Shown here in pieces: positions 8,977 through 19,096 of a stretch of 64,000 nucleotides of DNA. The stretch covers positions 1,550,001-1,614,000 of the forward strand of contig NZ_AEUY02000005.1 of assembly GCF_000188035.1 (NCBI RefSeq). Reading direction: 5' to 3'. Below the pieces are notes generated by a model that was given only the letters and a program-made list of their open reading frames with translations, searched no databases and was not told the origin of the DNA. Position 1 is the stretch's first letter. Each line of letters opens with the position of its first letter. Origin of the DNA: Streptococcus pseudoporcinus LQ 940-04 (GTDB lineage Bacteria > Bacillota > Bacilli > Lactobacillales > Streptococcaceae). The position numbers and the translations under genes are program-made.

Positions 8977-9366
8977 TTAAGATAAATCTGTAAAAGAATA
9001 TGGAAGCAAATCCCTCACTGTTGTCAAAGTAGTACGACCATCTTTAGCAATAAGCGTTACTTTGGCAGTGGGTTCAAAAAATTCAGCCATTACTTGGCGA
9101 CATGCCCCACAGGGAGAAACTGGTTCTTGCGTTTCTCCAAAAATGGCAATTTCAGACAATTCTTTATGTCCCTCCGATACCGCTTTAAATATGGCTGTGC
9201 GCTCTGCACAGTTTGTTAATCCAAAGCTAGCATTTTCAATATTACATCCAGTAAAGAGTTTACCATCACTGGTCAATAGAGCCGCGCCTACCGGAAATTT
9301 TGAATAGGGAACATAAGCATATTTACTAGCCTCAATAGCAGCAGACTCTAGCTTAGTAGCCACCAT
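8977..9366 (-). CDS. cdd: Cytidine deaminase
   Basis: 129-residue zinc-dependent deaminase converting cytidine and deoxycytidine to uridine and deoxyuridine. Zinc ligands Cys53 (in CAE, with Glu55 as proton shuttle), Cys86 and Cys89 (PCGAC) are all present. The start at 9366 begins [10 protein letters not shown]. It overlaps the end of deoC by 14 bases in another frame, which indicates tight coupling; a longer frame starting further upstream would lie deeper in deoC. It prepares pyrimidine nucleosides for the phosphorylase encoded upstream. Confidence 0.95.
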   Translation of the reverse strand: MVATKLESAAIEASKYAYVPYSKFPVGAALLTSDGKLFTGCNIENASFGLTNCAERTAIFKAVSEGHKELSEIAIFGETQEPVSPCGACRQVMAEFFEPTAKVTLIAKDGRTTLTTVRDLLPYSFTDLS

Positions 9367-10015
9367 TAGATGTCTCCCCATTGATAATTTTCACACCAGC
9401 AGAGGTACCTATTCTAGTAGCACCTGCTTCAATAAAGGCTAATGCATCATCCAATGAGCGAGCACCACCAGCAGCCTTCACACCAACGTTAGGACCAACA
9501 GTTTGGCGCATCAATTTAACATCTGATACAGTAGCACCACCTGTTGAAAATCCTGTTGAAGTTTTAACAAAATCAGCGCCAGCATTTACTGCTAAAGTAC
9601 AAGCTTTAACTTTTTCCTCATCAGTTAACAAACATGTTTCAATGATGACTTTCACAAGCTTGTCTCCACTTGCTTCCACTACTGCTCTAATGTCATTCTC
9701 TACATAATCATAATCGCCCTCTTTCATACGACCAATATTGATAACCATATCAATTTCATCTGCACCATTTTCAATAGCATTTTTAGTTTCAAAAGCCTTT
9801 GTTTCTGATGTAGTTGCTCCAAGCGGAAAACCAACTACTGTGCAAACTTTAACGTCAGAATCTCTTAAAGCCTGTGCACAGTAAGATACCCAAGATGGAT
9901 TAACACAAACACTAGCAAAATCGTATTCTTTTGCTTCTGATAATAATTGGTTCAATTGTTCTTTCACACTATCTGCTTTCAACAAAGTGTGGTCAATATA
10001 CTTATTTATTTCCAT
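9353..10015 (-). CDS. deoC: Deoxyribose-phosphate aldolase
   Basis: 220-residue class I aldolase splitting 2-deoxyribose-5-phosphate into glyceraldehyde-3-phosphate and acetaldehyde. The Schiff-base lysine is Lys151 in DFVKTSTGF, and the second active-site lysine is in VGVKAAGG. It sits 9 bases after pdp and overlaps cdd. It therefore completes the route from imported deoxynucleosides to central carbon metabolism. Confidence 0.95.
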   Translation of the reverse strand: MEINKYIDHTLLKADSVKEQLNQLLSEAKEYDFASVCVNPSWVSYCAQALRDSDVKVCTVVGFPLGATTSETKAFETKNAIENGADEIDMVINIGRMKEGDYDYVENDIRAVVEASGDKLVKVIIETCLLTDEEKVKACTLAVNAGADFVKTSTGFSTGGATVSDVKLMRQTVGPNVGVKAAGGARSLDDALAFIEAGATRIGTSAGVKIINGETSNGGY

Positions 10016-10024
10016 TAAAACACC

Positions 10025-11302
10025 TCAAGATATGACTTTTATGATCTCTTCAGGAGCAATTTGCTCTTTTCCTATTTTAACATTTTTTTCGAATTCTGTA
10101 ATCACATTTTCACTTAAATCTTCACTAGAATAAATGACTGCGATACGCTCTCCAGCAAGAACTGAATCACCGACCTTCTTATCAAAAATAATACCAGTTT
10201 CGTAATCAAGTTGATCAGTTTTAACAGCTCTACCAGCTCCTAGTTTCATTGCAAATAAGCCAAATTCTAATGCTGGTAAGGCTGTAATATAGCCATCTGT
10301 TTTTGCAAAAATTTCAGTCTGTACTTCTGCACTTGACGGTCTGTAAAGATCAATTAAATCACCGCCCTGTCGATTAATCATCTCTTCAAACTTGGCTAAA
10401 GCATGACCTGAAACCAGATGTTCTTTAATCTCTTCTTTTGACTTTGAAACACCTGCAAGTTCTAGCATTAATTGACCCAGGTCACAAATGAAGTTTGTCA
10501 CATCCTCACGACCTTCTCCTTGCATAATCTGAATTGCTTCCAATACTTCTAAACGATTCCCAATTGACCGGCCTAGAGGCTGACTCATATTAGTAATAAC
10601 CGCAATTGTTTTACGTCCTACTTCTTTACCTAAATCAACCATTAAACGTGACAACTTTTCAGCATCTTCAATAGTCTTCATAAAAGCGCCATCACCAACG
10701 GTAACATCTAATAAGATACTGTCGGCACCAGCAGCAATTTTTTTACTCATAACAGAGCTAGCAATGAGAGGGATAATATCAACGGTAGCAGTGACATCAC
10801 GCAAAGCATAAAGCATTTTATCGGCTTTAACCAACTTATCAGATTGACCAATGACTGAGAGCCCAATTTCTTGAACTTGTTTGATAAAATCATCCTGGCT
10901 AATGTTAATATTATAACCTTTTATAGATTCTAATTTATCCAGTGTTCCACCTGTGTGACCTAAACCTCTACCGCTCATTTTGGCAACAGGTACACCGAAA
11001 CTTGCTACTAAAGGTGCAAGGTTTAAGGTTACCTTATCGCCAACACCTCCAGTTGAGTGTTTATCTGTCTTAACTCCTGGAATTGCTGATAAATCAATCT
11101 GCTCGCCAGATTTAACCATTGCCATAGTCAAATCTTTAGTCTCACGGGTTGTCATCCCCTTAAAATAAACTGCCATAGCAAATGCAGACATTTGGTAATC
11201 TGGTACAATGCCTTGAGCATAATTAGAAACTAACCATTCAATTTCCTGAGTGGAAAGTTCTTGCCCATCTCTTTTTTTCTGAATTAAATCAACGGCTCTC
11301 AT
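10025..11302 (-). CDS. pdp: Pyrimidine-nucleoside phosphorylase
   Basis: 425-residue phosphorylase cleaving uridine, thymidine and deoxyuridine to base plus (deoxy)ribose-1-phosphate. The phosphate-binding glycine-rich segment KHSTGGVGDKVT and the motif SGRGLGHTGGTLDKLE identify the thymidine/pyrimidine phosphorylase family. Its start overlaps the stop of the methyltransferase gene in an ATGA arrangement. The next genes, deoC and cdd, give a salvage operon. The symbol pdp is used because Gram-positive enzymes of this family are usually broad pyrimidine phosphorylases; a strict thymidine phosphorylase (deoA) is the alternative. Confidence 0.93.
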   Translation of the reverse strand: MRAVDLIQKKRDGQELSTQEIEWLVSNYAQGIVPDYQMSAFAMAVYFKGMTTRETKDLTMAMVKSGEQIDLSAIPGVKTDKHSTGGVGDKVTLNLAPLVASFGVPVAKMSGRGLGHTGGTLDKLESIKGYNINISQDDFIKQVQEIGLSVIGQSDKLVKADKMLYALRDVTATVDIIPLIASSVMSKKIAAGADSILLDVTVGDGAFMKTIEDAEKLSRLMVDLGKEVGRKTIAVITNMSQPLGRSIGNRLEVLEAIQIMQGEGREDVTNFICDLGQLMLELAGVSKSKEEIKEHLVSGHALAKFEEMINRQGGDLIDLYRPSSAEVQTEIFAKTDGYITALPALEFGLFAMKLGAGRAVKTDQLDYETGIIFDKKVGDSVLAGERIAVIYSSEDLSENVITEFEKNVKIGKEQIAPEEIIKVIS

Positions 11303-11889
11303 CCTTTAATACTCCTTAAAATATAATAGCCTTTTTCTTTTTTTAGAATTTCCACATTGCCAAAGATTGATGCCATTTTTTCTTTAGCGCTTGGTGCTCC
11401 TTGTTTTTTCTGAATGACAATTGTGAGGTCACCATTTGAGTGAAGAAAATCGAAGGCTTTTTCGATAATCTCATGCACAACTTTCTTACCTGCTCGGATA
11501 GGAGGATTACTGATAATATGGTCAAACTGACCAGTGACATTTTCATAAATATTCGACTGATATATCGCCACCTCAACTTTATTATAGGTTGCATTTTTTT
11601 GGGCAAGCTCAATAGCACGGTTATTAATATCAATTAATGTCGCAATCACCCCTTGAGCTTTGGCAAGACTGATTCCTAAAGGTCCATAGCCGCACCCCAC
11701 ATCAAGTAAGCTTTCCCCTTCTCCAAAAGATAAGTTATTGAGAAGAACTTGGCTTCCAAAATCAATCATTTTTTTTGAGAAAACACCAGAATCTGAAAAA
11801 AAAGTGAACTCTTGGCCTAAGAGTTTAACATCTAATTTATGAACGTCATGTTGACTATCTGGATTTTCATCATAATACATTTTCGACAT
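11299..11889 (-). CDS. SAM-dependent methyltransferase, RsmC-like (YbxB family)
   Basis: 196-residue class I methyltransferase. The SAM-binding motif I (LLDVGCGYGPLGI) lies near residue 61 and the catalytic NPPIRAG motif near residue 128. The NPP motif and small size match the C-terminal catalytic half of RsmC-like rRNA guanine methyltransferases; the actual target is unproven. It is the first gene of the nucleoside salvage operon and overlaps pdp by 4 bases. Its ribosome binding site is weak (AGGA). Confidence 0.85.
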   Translation of the reverse strand: MSKMYYDENPDSQHDVHKLDVKLLGQEFTFFSDSGVFSKKMIDFGSQVLLNNLSFGEGESLLDVGCGYGPLGISLAKAQGVIATLIDINNRAIELAQKNATYNKVEVAIYQSNIYENVTGQFDHIISNPPIRAGKKVVHEIIEKAFDFLHSNGDLTIVIQKKQGAPSAKEKMASIFGNVEILKKEKGYYILRSIKG

Positions 11890-11920
11890 GCTTTTTCCTA
11901 TCTATTTTCGATGCTTATCC

Positions 11921-11949
11921 ATTCTAACATACTTTGAAATGGTTTACAA
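11921..11949 (-). promoter_or_regulatory. Promoter of the methyltransferase-pdp-deoC-cdd operon
   Basis: Minus-strand TTGTAA (11944-11949), a 17-base spacer and TAGAAT (11921-11926) with an extended TGT element. The start codon is about 32 bases downstream of the -10. Confidence 0.7.
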
Positions 11950-12115
11950 GACGCTTGTTTTTAACCCTTTCCTTCATATTGTTCGCTTTTTACGAACTTT
12001 CAAGATGATAACTATCTGACTATTACGAATAACCTAATAAAACGCTTACATACCTTATTTTAAAGGGATTATTTCTATATAATAGTCAATATTTTTTTCT
12101 ATATTTTTTTTAAAA

Positions 12116-12124
12116 TGGTATAAT
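12116..12124 (+). promoter_or_regulatory. Extended -10 promoter of coaA
   Basis: TGGTATAAT gives a perfect -10 box with an extended TG element and no clear -35 box. The coaA ATG at 12155 is preceded by AAGGAG at good spacing. The rest of the 265-base gap between the two divergent genes is AT-rich with no further gene. Confidence 0.65.
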
Positions 12125-12154
12125 AGCACTATTGTCATTCAATAAGGAGCTATT

Positions 12155-13075
12155 ATGAGCAATGAATTTATTAATTTTATAAAAATGTCTCGTCAATCAT
12201 GGAAAGATCTTCACCAGCAGTCCCGCCCATTGCTAACCGAAGATGAACTAGAAACAATCACCAGTCTAAATGATAATATCAATATCACTGATGTTATTGA
12301 AGTCTATCTCCCTCTTCTAAACCTCATACAGATTTATAAAATTAACCAAGAAAACCTGTCTTTTTCTAAAAGCCTTTTTTTAAAAAAAGATGCTCATTAT
12401 CGGCCTTTTATCATTGGTATATCAGGTTCAGTTGCAGTTGGAAAATCAACCACAAGCCGTCTGCTTCAACTGCTCCTAGCCAGGACTTTCAAGTCCAGTA
12501 AAGTAGAATTAGTGACAACCGATGGCTTTCTTTATCCTAACGCCTATTTATCAAAACATAATATCTTAAATCGTAAAGGATTCCCTGAATCTTATAATAT
12601 GGAATTGCTTTTGAATTTCTTAGACGCCATGAAAAACGGTGTTACCACAGAAGTTCCAGTTTATTCTCATGAAATTTATGATATTATCCCTAACCACTTG
12701 CAAACTATTGAAAGTCCTGACTTTTTAATCGTCGAAGGAATAAATGTTTTTCAAAATCAACAAAATAATCGCCTTTATATGAATGATTATTTTGATTTTT
12801 CAATATACATTGATGCTGATAGAAACCATATTGAAAACTGGTATATCGAACGGTTTGAAAGTATTCTTGAATTAGCCAAAAATGATGCTAGTAATTTTTA
12901 CACTGAATATGCGTCCATGCCTAGAGATGAAGCAATTGCTTTTGCTAAAGAAGTTTGGAAAAATGTTAACTTAGTTAATTTAGAAAACTATATTGAGCCA
13001 ACTCGAAACCGTGCACAAATCATCTTGCATAAAGCACAAGATCACAAAATTGATGAAATCTTTATCAAAAAATAA
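12155..13075 (+). CDS. coaA: Pantothenate kinase (type I)
   Basis: 306-residue ATP-dependent kinase for the first step of coenzyme A synthesis, pantothenate to 4'-phosphopantothenate. The P-loop GSVAVGKS lies at residues 91-98, followed by TTDGFLYPN and the substrate region RKGFPESYN, all typical of prokaryotic type I CoaA. Length matches the family. It is transcribed divergently from the salvage operon and sits just upstream of rpsT, a common streptococcal arrangement. Confidence 0.95.
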   Translation: MSNEFINFIKMSRQSWKDLHQQSRPLLTEDELETITSLNDNINITDVIEVYLPLLNLIQIYKINQENLSFSKSLFLKKDAHYRPFIIGISGSVAVGKSTTSRLLQLLLARTFKSSKVELVTTDGFLYPNAYLSKHNILNRKGFPESYNMELLLNFLDAMKNGVTTEVPVYSHEIYDIIPNHLQTIESPDFLIVEGINVFQNQQNNRLYMNDYFDFSIYIDADRNHIENWYIERFESILELAKNDASNFYTEYASMPRDEAIAFAKEVWKNVNLVNLENYIEPTRNRAQIILHKAQDHKIDEIFIKK

Positions 13076-13082
13076 ATATGAC

Positions 13083-13111
13083 TTGCCAAACAAGTATTAT
13101 TCCTATATAAT
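13083..13111 (+). promoter_or_regulatory. Promoter of rpsT
   Basis: TTGCCA (13083-13088), a 17-base spacer and TATAAT (13106-13111). It begins only 8 bases after the coaA stop codon, so rpsT has its own strong promoter. Confidence 0.8.
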
Positions 13112-13143
13112 AGTGTAGTTAGATTAATACGGAGGTGAAAACA

Positions 13144-13377
13144 TTGGCAAATATTAAATCAGCTATCAAACGTGCAGAACTTAATGCTAAAGCAAATGAA
13201 AAAAATTCTGCACAAAAATCAGCTATGCGTACTGCTATCAAGGCATTTGAAGCAAATCCATCTGAAGAGCTTTTCCGCGCTGCTTCTTCAAGCATCGATA
13301 GAGCAGAATCTAAAGGTTTGATTCACGCTAACAAAGCTAGCCGCGATAAAGCACGTCTTGCTGCTAAACTTGGCTAA
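13144..13377 (+). CDS. rpsT: 30S ribosomal protein S20
   Basis: 77-residue basic protein that binds 16S rRNA in the small subunit (motif [11 protein letters not shown] at the N-terminus). The best start is TTG at 13144, because GGAGG (13131-13135) lies 8 bases before it and the product then begins M-ANIKS as in other S20 proteins. An in-frame GTG at 13135 overlaps the ribosome binding site itself. A non-AUG start is a known feature of rpsT in E. coli, where it matters for autoregulation; whether that holds here is inference. Confidence 0.96.
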   Translation: MANIKSAIKRAELNAKANEKNSAQKSAMRTAIKAFEANPSEELFRAASSSIDRAESKGLIHANKASRDKARLAAKLG

Positions 13378-13390
13378 TAAATATCCAATG

Positions 13391-13414
13391 AAAACTCCAC
13401 AAGGAGTTTTTTCT
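13391..13414 (+). terminator. Terminator of rpsT
   Basis: AAAACTCC/GGAGTTTT stem (13391-13398 and 13403-13410) with an ACAA loop and a following T run. Confidence 0.85.
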
Positions 13415-13421
13415 TTACGCA

Positions 13422-13454
13422 AAAGTGGTTAGAACCCCTGGTTCTAACCACTTT
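13422..13454 (-). terminator. Perfect 15-bp hairpin at the end of ciaH
   Basis: Arms 13422-13436 and 13440-13454 pair perfectly around a 3-base loop, and the arm overlaps the ciaH stop codon. The T run beyond it on the minus strand is only four bases, so it may be a weak terminator or a 3'-end stabiliser. Confidence 0.65.
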
Positions 13455-14772
13455 AATTTAGAGGAAGTTTAACCTCAAAGACACTCCCCTTGCCTTTATT
13501 ATCATTAACAAGAATAGTCCCCTTTAAGGAAGTGACAATTTGTTGAGCCAGTGACAAACCTAATCCAAAGCCACCATGACTTCTTGTTCTTGCTTTATCT
13601 ACTCGATAAAAACGGTCAAATATTTTCTTTTTATCAGCATCTCTAATCCCCGGTCCATTATCTTCAACAGTAATAAAGAAATATTTATCTGTATTTCTAA
13701 CAGTGATTTTAATAAAACCTGATTCATCTGTATATTTAATTGCATTATCGAATAAAATTGTCATTAATTGTTTTAGAAGGGACTTATCCATTCTAATTGG
13801 CTTAGTAACGCCATTAACAGACTCAAAACCTTTTCCATAATCTTCAGCAATGAGTTTATAATTGTCAAAAATACCATCAAAAAAGTGACTCGATATTTCT
13901 ACAATTTCAGGTTTAATACCATCATCCCGACGAGCTAAGTTCAGAAGATTAGTTGTTAATATTCTCATGTTTCGAACCTCTTCCAAGCTTGAGGCAATTG
14001 CTTCGCTATTATCCAAAATACTCTCATTGGGCTTGCGAAAAAGGGTTTCTAAACGATTTTGGAGCACAGCCAAAGGCGTTCTTAATTCATGACTGGCATT
14101 TTCAACAAACATCTTCTGTTTTTCATAGCTTTCGAGAATTGGTTTGTTACTCCAATTGGCTAAATAGATACTTGCCAAAATAGAAATAAGCCAAAATAGA
14201 ATCATAATGATAATGATTATTTTTTCATAGCGTTCATTCGTTTTTTCAGATTGCTCTACGTTCACAACAGCCATTAAATAAGCAACAGCTGGGTAGTTGT
14301 TAGAATGAACTCTAACCGTAATAGTATGAAATTTTTCCTCATGACCGTAATAATTAACCAATTTCCTGGTTTTAATTTCGTTTAAATCACTCTTTTTAAA
14401 AGAGAAATTTTGAAAATTAGAAAGCGCATCAAAGGTATTAATCACCATACCATTAGCATTAAATAAAATAATATCAGTATTTGCGACGGGTTGATCACTA
14501 TTTTTCCCCTTTAAATCATCTAGATTTGTTTTAAAATTGAAGTCTTGACCATCAAAATAGAAAGAGGAAATCCTTTCCATAGTTCGATTAGCATAGAGGG
14601 TTGAATGAGTCGCAACAGCTGTCAAGCTTGTATCTACTGATGAGTAAACGCCCACTTTCATAATTTGCAGAATAATAACCGTCATAACAACAAATATACC
14701 TGTAAAAACGGCAAAGAAATGAAAGAAACGGTCAAAATTATCTGATGTAATAATAGCTCTGTATTTAGTCAT
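13453..14772 (-). CDS. ciaH: Sensor histidine kinase CiaH
   Basis: 439-residue membrane kinase. A transmembrane helix at about 20-38 and a second at about 185-207 flank an extracellular sensor domain. Then come the dimerisation/phosphoacceptor helix with His228 ([10 protein letters not shown]), the N box near DNAIKYT, and G boxes ([16 protein letters not shown]). It phosphorylates CiaR. The start overlaps the end of ciaR by 8 bases. The order pepN-ciaR-ciaH facing rpsT matches other streptococci, which supports the name. Known roles of the family are competence, envelope stress and antibiotic tolerance; none is shown by this sequence. Confidence 0.93.
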   Translation of the reverse strand: MTKYRAIITSDNFDRFFHFFAVFTGIFVVMTVIILQIMKVGVYSSVDTSLTAVATHSTLYANRTMERISSFYFDGQDFNFKTNLDDLKGKNSDQPVANTDIILFNANGMVINTFDALSNFQNFSFKKSDLNEIKTRKLVNYYGHEEKFHTITVRVHSNNYPAVAYLMAVVNVEQSEKTNERYEKIIIIIMILFWLISILASIYLANWSNKPILESYEKQKMFVENASHELRTPLAVLQNRLETLFRKPNESILDNSEAIASSLEEVRNMRILTTNLLNLARRDDGIKPEIVEISSHFFDGIFDNYKLIAEDYGKGFESVNGVTKPIRMDKSLLKQLMTILFDNAIKYTDESGFIKITVRNTDKYFFITVEDNGPGIRDADKKKIFDRFYRVDKARTRSHGGFGLGLSLAQQIVTSLKGTILVNDNKGKGSVFEVKLPLN

Positions 14773-15439
14773 TGGCTTTTAAAATGTAGCCAACGCTACG
14801 TAAGGTCTGTAAGTTTGTTGCAAAATCAGTATCTTTTAATTTCTTTCGAATTTTAGACACATAAACTTCCACGACCGAGATAGTGGTATCACTATCAAAA
14901 CCCCAAATCCGATCAAAAATTTGGGATTTCGGTAAAATAACATTCTGATTTTGAAGTAAATAGATGAGCAGATCATATTCTTTCCCTAATAGTTCAACGG
15001 CACTACCATTCACTTTCACAGCATTCCGATCAAGGTCAACTCTGAGATTACCAAACGTAATACTGTTTTCGTTAAACTTACCAGTTCGTTTAAGAAGGGC
15101 TTGAATGCGCATTTTAAGTTCTTCCAAGTAAAAAGGCTTGGTTAAATAGTCATCAGCACCTAATTCAAAACCATGTCCCTTATCATCTAACCCTTCTTTA
15201 GCAGTCATAATTAAAACAGGGGTCTTAATATCCTTTTCTCTAAGCTCTTTTAGAACTTGAAAGCCATTTTTTTCTGGGAGCATTAAATCTAAAAGAATTA
15301 AATCATAAACCCCACTTTCTGCTTCATATAAACCTTCATCTCCATCAAAAACTTGCATAACATCAGCAAAATCATCGAGAAAGTCAAAAATAGAATTCGA
15401 TAAACTTAAATCATCTTCAACTAGTAATATTTTTATCAT
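14765..15439 (-). CDS. ciaR: Response regulator CiaR
   Basis: 224-residue OmpR/PhoB-type regulator. The receiver domain has acidic residues Glu8, Asp9 and Asp10, phospho-acceptor Asp51 (LILLDLMLP) and a conserved Lys (LTKPF). The C-terminal winged helix ends with [12 protein letters not shown] at 15439 follows AGGAG with 7-base spacing and gives the usual CiaR N-terminus [10 protein letters not shown]; the open frame extends 8 codons further without a ribosome binding site. It forms an operon with ciaH. Confidence 0.94.
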   Translation of the reverse strand: MIKILLVEDDLSLSNSIFDFLDDFADVMQVFDGDEGLYEAESGVYDLILLDLMLPEKNGFQVLKELREKDIKTPVLIMTAKEGLDDKGHGFELGADDYLTKPFYLEELKMRIQALLKRTGKFNENSITFGNLRVDLDRNAVKVNGSAVELLGKEYDLLIYLLQNQNVILPKSQIFDRIWGFDSDTTISVVEVYVSKIRKKLKDTDFATNLQTLRSVGYILKAND

Positions 15440-15791
15440 TGCACTTCTCCTATTTAGCATCACCGAAGGTTCTCATTCCGTTCAGTACTATTACTTTAAA
15501 TCATATCATATTTTGCTTAATATTTTCTAAAAAAGTAATTGCAAAGATAGGAAGACCTCTGAACGTAGACAAAATAGATTTTTACCCACTACCGACTCTC
15601 TTTATCATACAATAATAACACTCTTGATTCTGTCCTTTAGCAAAGCTTGCGAGTGAGAGGAGCACAGACCGATAGCTTAGAAGTTAGCAAAAATACCAGA
15701 AACTTATCGTTTCTGGCATTGAGAAATCTTTAAATCTTAAACTTTCCTTTTCATCAATCAAGCTGTTTCCTTTAAAGAGAACAAGAAATTT
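15440..15791. other. Intergenic region pepN-ciaR with pepN terminator
   Basis: About 350 bases without a recognisable gene. It holds the pepN terminator hairpin and, near ciaR, an AT-rich stretch with overlapping TATGAT copies that may contain the ciaR promoter. I could not find the paired TTTAAG repeats expected of a CiaR box. No small RNA could be supported. Confidence 0.6.
15696..15716 (-). terminator. Terminator downstream of pepN
   Basis: CCAGAAAC/GTTTCTGG stem (15696-15703 and 15709-15716) with a 5-base loop, followed on the minus strand by TATTTTTG. Confidence 0.75.
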
Positions 15792-18341
15792 CTAGTTTTT
15801 GTGGTTAACTTCTGATAAAGCTTGATGAACAGCTAGCTTTTCCCTTTCAATGAGAGTAAGTCGAGCTGAAATTTCATTAATACCCATTTTAATATTCCGA
15901 TTGATTGCCATATCGTCTAACTTAGGCTCAAAGAAGGCTTGGTACTCATCAAGGCGTTTTTTCGTTTTGAAACTATTGGCAGGATAAATAACAAACTTAT
16001 CAAAACTCATATCTCCACCTAAGGCTGCTTTAATCCACTGCCAATCTTCACGCGCCCATTCCCAGGTCGCTTCTTGTGTAAATTCTTGAGAAAGCAAGAA
16101 ACGATACCACATTGCCAAATCTTGTGGTTTCACTATCGACTTGTCTTTAAGGCTAACTAGGATCCGACGGAGGGCTGCTTGGCTATGGGTTCTAGACATA
16201 GCATAGGCTAAATCAACCCGGATATTATTATCCGTTGTGGCTATATAAGTATCAAAATAATGGTTAACCAGTTCTTCTGTTTCAAAATACTTCATCTGGT
16301 TAAGGAGAACAAATCGTCTCGTAGCAGCTGGTAACTTAGTTAGATCATCAGCATGTGCTTCAAAGATTCCTTTCGCTACTTGGACAGCATCTTCATTACC
16401 CGCAGCAATCAGGTGACCTAGTGCAATTTGACGAACCATTTCTGCTTCATCTGTTTCACCTTTTACTTTCTCAAAGCCGTGCGCTTGATAATCGGCTTTA
16501 AAAATAGCAGTTACCAATTGGTTATAATCTGACTGCGCAGTTGACTCCTCATCAACAAAAGTGTCTAATCCAAGGAGAACTTGGTCAATAGCAGAAGCCA
16601 CCATATAGGTCTTTTCTTCAGCTAGCTTAGCAATTAAGCTTACCAATTCTGCATAGGAAATTTGGCCACCTTCTGCCAACAGACGACGCTCTTGAATAAT
16701 TTGGAGTAAACTCGTTTGATCTAGGTGTTTAAGGTCAGCTTCTATAGCATCAAAAACAGGCCCTTGATAGTTGCTAATATAGTGTGCTGTATTTTCGGTA
16801 TTTAAACGTAATGGAACTGTATTTTCTGCTTGTAATTGACTGAAATTTGGAATAAGGAGTTCTTTTTCAGTCAGCATATCTGGTATTGCTTCCCAAGTTG
16901 CATTAAGAGGAATAGGCCAAATACGGTCTTTTTCATCATGTTCACCGATAAAGAATTGTTCTTGGCGAATATGAAGGTGATCATTTTCAACTGATAAGGT
17001 CACAACTGGATAACCCGGTTGTTCTAACCAAGCATCCATAAAGCTTGCGACATCTTTACCTGAACTTTCACTTAATGCATTCCACAAATCGCGGCCGACA
17101 GTATTACCATACTGATGTTTTTCGAAATAGAGAGCTAATCCTTTAGCAAAATCAGCATCACCAATCCAGCGTCTTAACATATGCATCAATCGACTTCCTT
17201 TTGCATAAACAATTGCTGGATCAAATAAGGTATTGATTTCGTCAGGATGATTAACAGCTACATGAACCGATTGAACACCATCAGTTGCATCACGTTTTAA
17301 AGCTAATGGGACACCTCCTGTTTGGAAGTCCTCAAATATTTTCCATGATGGTTCAATAGCATCAACGGATACATATTCCATCATATTAGCAAAGCTTTCA
17401 TTTAACCAAAGGTCATCCCACCATTTCATTGTTACTAGGTTACCAAACCATTGATGAGCTAACTCGTGCGCGACAACTAATGCTACTTGTTGTCGACTTG
17501 AGGCAGTAGAATTTTTATCAACTAGGAGATAGATCTCACGATAGGTGATTAAGCCCCAATTTTCCATCGCCCCAGCAGAAAAATCAGGCAAAGCTAAGTT
17601 ATAGGATTGTGGAATGGGGTATTTGACACCAAAATAATCTTCATAAAAGTCAATAACCCGCACAGCGATATCTAATGAAAATTCCAAAGCACTGCTAGGG
17701 TGCGCTTTTGTTGAGAAAATCCCAACCTCTGTACCATTTTTAGTCTTTGCTGTGATGCCCTGCAATTCCCCTAAACCAAAAGCTAAGAGATAAGAAGACA
17801 TCTTGGGGGTGGTATCAAAAGTCCATAAGCCAGTTTCTTTTCTTAGGTCCACATTAATTTCTGGCATATTTGACAGAACTATTTCACCTTCAGTTTGATC
17901 AAATTTAATGCTAAGATCAAACGTTGCCTTTGCTTCTGGCTCATCAATACATGGAAAAGCTTCTCTTGCAAAATGGCTTTCAAATTGGGTAGAAATAACC
18001 TCTTTTGCTTGGCCATCAACTGTGTAATAAGATGGGTAAATACCAGTCATATTATCAGTGATATGCCCTGAAAATTCAATAACTAGCGTCATCAAGCCGG
18101 TTACTGGTAGCTCTATATGAAGCGCTTCATTTTCATCGTTTTTATGAAAATGAACATCTTCGTTATCCAATAAAACAGAATGAATGGTTAAGTTTTTTTG
18201 ATGAAACGAAACATTATGATCAAGTGCTTCTCCGTTAATGGCAACGTTACCACTAAATGTTTTGCTTTCACGATTAATATCTAGAAAGATATTGTAGTTT
18301 TCTGGAACAAATTTCTCAATAAGATGTTCTACTGTCTTCAT
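15792..18341 (-). CDS. pepN: Aminopeptidase N (lysyl aminopeptidase, M1 family)
   Basis: 849-residue zinc metallopeptidase that removes N-terminal residues from peptides in the cytoplasm. The exopeptidase motif GAMENWG precedes the zinc site HELAH (His292, Glu293, His296) and the third ligand Glu315 in LNESFAN. The C-terminal half is the alpha-helical ERAP1-like domain. Length and order match lactic streptococcal PepN. No signal peptide is present. It has its own terminator and lies directly upstream of ciaRH on the same strand. Confidence 0.96.
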   Translation of the reverse strand: MKTVEHLIEKFVPENYNIFLDINRESKTFSGNVAINGEALDHNVSFHQKNLTIHSVLLDNEDVHFHKNDENEALHIELPVTGLMTLVIEFSGHITDNMTGIYPSYYTVDGQAKEVISTQFESHFAREAFPCIDEPEAKATFDLSIKFDQTEGEIVLSNMPEINVDLRKETGLWTFDTTPKMSSYLLAFGLGELQGITAKTKNGTEVGIFSTKAHPSSALEFSLDIAVRVIDFYEDYFGVKYPIPQSYNLALPDFSAGAMENWGLITYREIYLLVDKNSTASSRQQVALVVAHELAHQWFGNLVTMKWWDDLWLNESFANMMEYVSVDAIEPSWKIFEDFQTGGVPLALKRDATDGVQSVHVAVNHPDEINTLFDPAIVYAKGSRLMHMLRRWIGDADFAKGLALYFEKHQYGNTVGRDLWNALSESSGKDVASFMDAWLEQPGYPVVTLSVENDHLHIRQEQFFIGEHDEKDRIWPIPLNATWEAIPDMLTEKELLIPNFSQLQAENTVPLRLNTENTAHYISNYQGPVFDAIEADLKHLDQTSLLQIIQERRLLAEGGQISYAELVSLIAKLAEEKTYMVASAIDQVLLGLDTFVDEESTAQSDYNQLVTAIFKADYQAHGFEKVKGETDEAEMVRQIALGHLIAAGNEDAVQVAKGIFEAHADDLTKLPAATRRFVLLNQMKYFETEELVNHYFDTYIATTDNNIRVDLAYAMSRTHSQAALRRILVSLKDKSIVKPQDLAMWYRFLLSQEFTQEATWEWAREDWQWIKAALGGDMSFDKFVIYPANSFKTKKRLDEYQAFFEPKLDDMAINRNIKMGINEISARLTLIEREKLAVHQALSEVNHKN

Positions 18342-18368
18342 AAAACTCCTTTATTTATGATTAGAAAA

Positions 18369-18403
18369 ATAGTGATTAGAAAAAAACTTTCTAACCACTA
18401 TTA
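18369..18403 (-). terminator. Terminator of the pst-phoU operon
   Basis: 15-bp stem (18369-18383 and 18389-18403) whose single irregular pair is a G-U wobble only on the minus-strand RNA. It is followed by a T run, so it is oriented to end the phoU transcript. Confidence 0.8.
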
Positions 18404-18415
18404 TATCATACTTTA

Positions 18416-19069
18416 TTACAATTCAATAATCTTTCCAGTCTTTAAGTAGACTATCCATTCGCACAGATTACGAGCATAATCACCAATTCGTTCAAGATAC
18501 ATTAAGACTTGGAAATACTCTTTGCCTGCAAAAGCTGCATCAGGAGTTTTCTTAATTTCTTCTACTGCTAATGTTTGAATTTCACGGTAATAATTGTCAA
18601 TAACTTCATCATGAGCAGCAATTTCGTAGGCTTTGACATCATCACTGGTAATATAAGCATTCAAGGCATCTTCAACCATGTGTTTGACTGCTTTACCCAT
18701 AAGATTAATTTGCTCCTCAACTAAAGGAATCCGTTCTTCACCCTTCATGCGGATAGTTGCTTTTGAAATAGATGAAGCATGGTCACCAATTCTTTCAATA
18801 TCACTAGAAGCCTTAAGAACAGTAATCACTGTCCTTAAATCATTAGAAACAGGCTGCTGTAAAGCAATAATTTCAAGTGATTTTTTTTCTAACTTTGTTT
18901 CAAATTCATTAATAATAACATCTGCTTCAATGACTTCTTTTGCTAAATCACGATCATGGCTAACAAAAGCTCGAACTGACTTGTTTAGTTGTGCTAAAAC
19001 TTCAGTTCCCATTGAATAGAATTGATTATGTAATTTATCTAATTCTTCTTCAAATTTCGTTCTTAACAT
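18416..19069 (-). CDS. phoU: Phosphate transport regulator PhoU
   Basis: 217-residue all-helical protein with the two PhoU repeats (DVIINEFETKLEKKSLEI in the first, DEVIDNYYREI in the second). It modulates the Pst transporter and phosphate signalling. It is the last gene of the pst operon, 27 bases after pstB1, and is followed by a terminator. No two-component phosphate regulator lies in the window. Confidence 0.93.
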   Translation of the reverse strand: MLRTKFEEELDKLHNQFYSMGTEVLAQLNKSVRAFVSHDRDLAKEVIEADVIINEFETKLEKKSLEIIALQQPVSNDLRTVITVLKASSDIERIGDHASSISKATIRMKGEERIPLVEEQINLMGKAVKHMVEDALNAYITSDDVKAYEIAAHDEVIDNYYREIQTLAVEEIKKTPDAAFAGKEYFQVLMYLERIGDYARNLCEWIVYLKTGKIIEL

Positions 19070-19096
19070 TCTTTCTCCTTATCAATAGTGGTAACA

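Noticed and set aside
15440..15560. CiaR box (paired TTTAAG repeats) and CiaR-dependent small RNA upstream of ciaR
   Set aside because: Only one ATTAAG-like half could be found; no pair with 5-base spacing and no small-RNA terminator.
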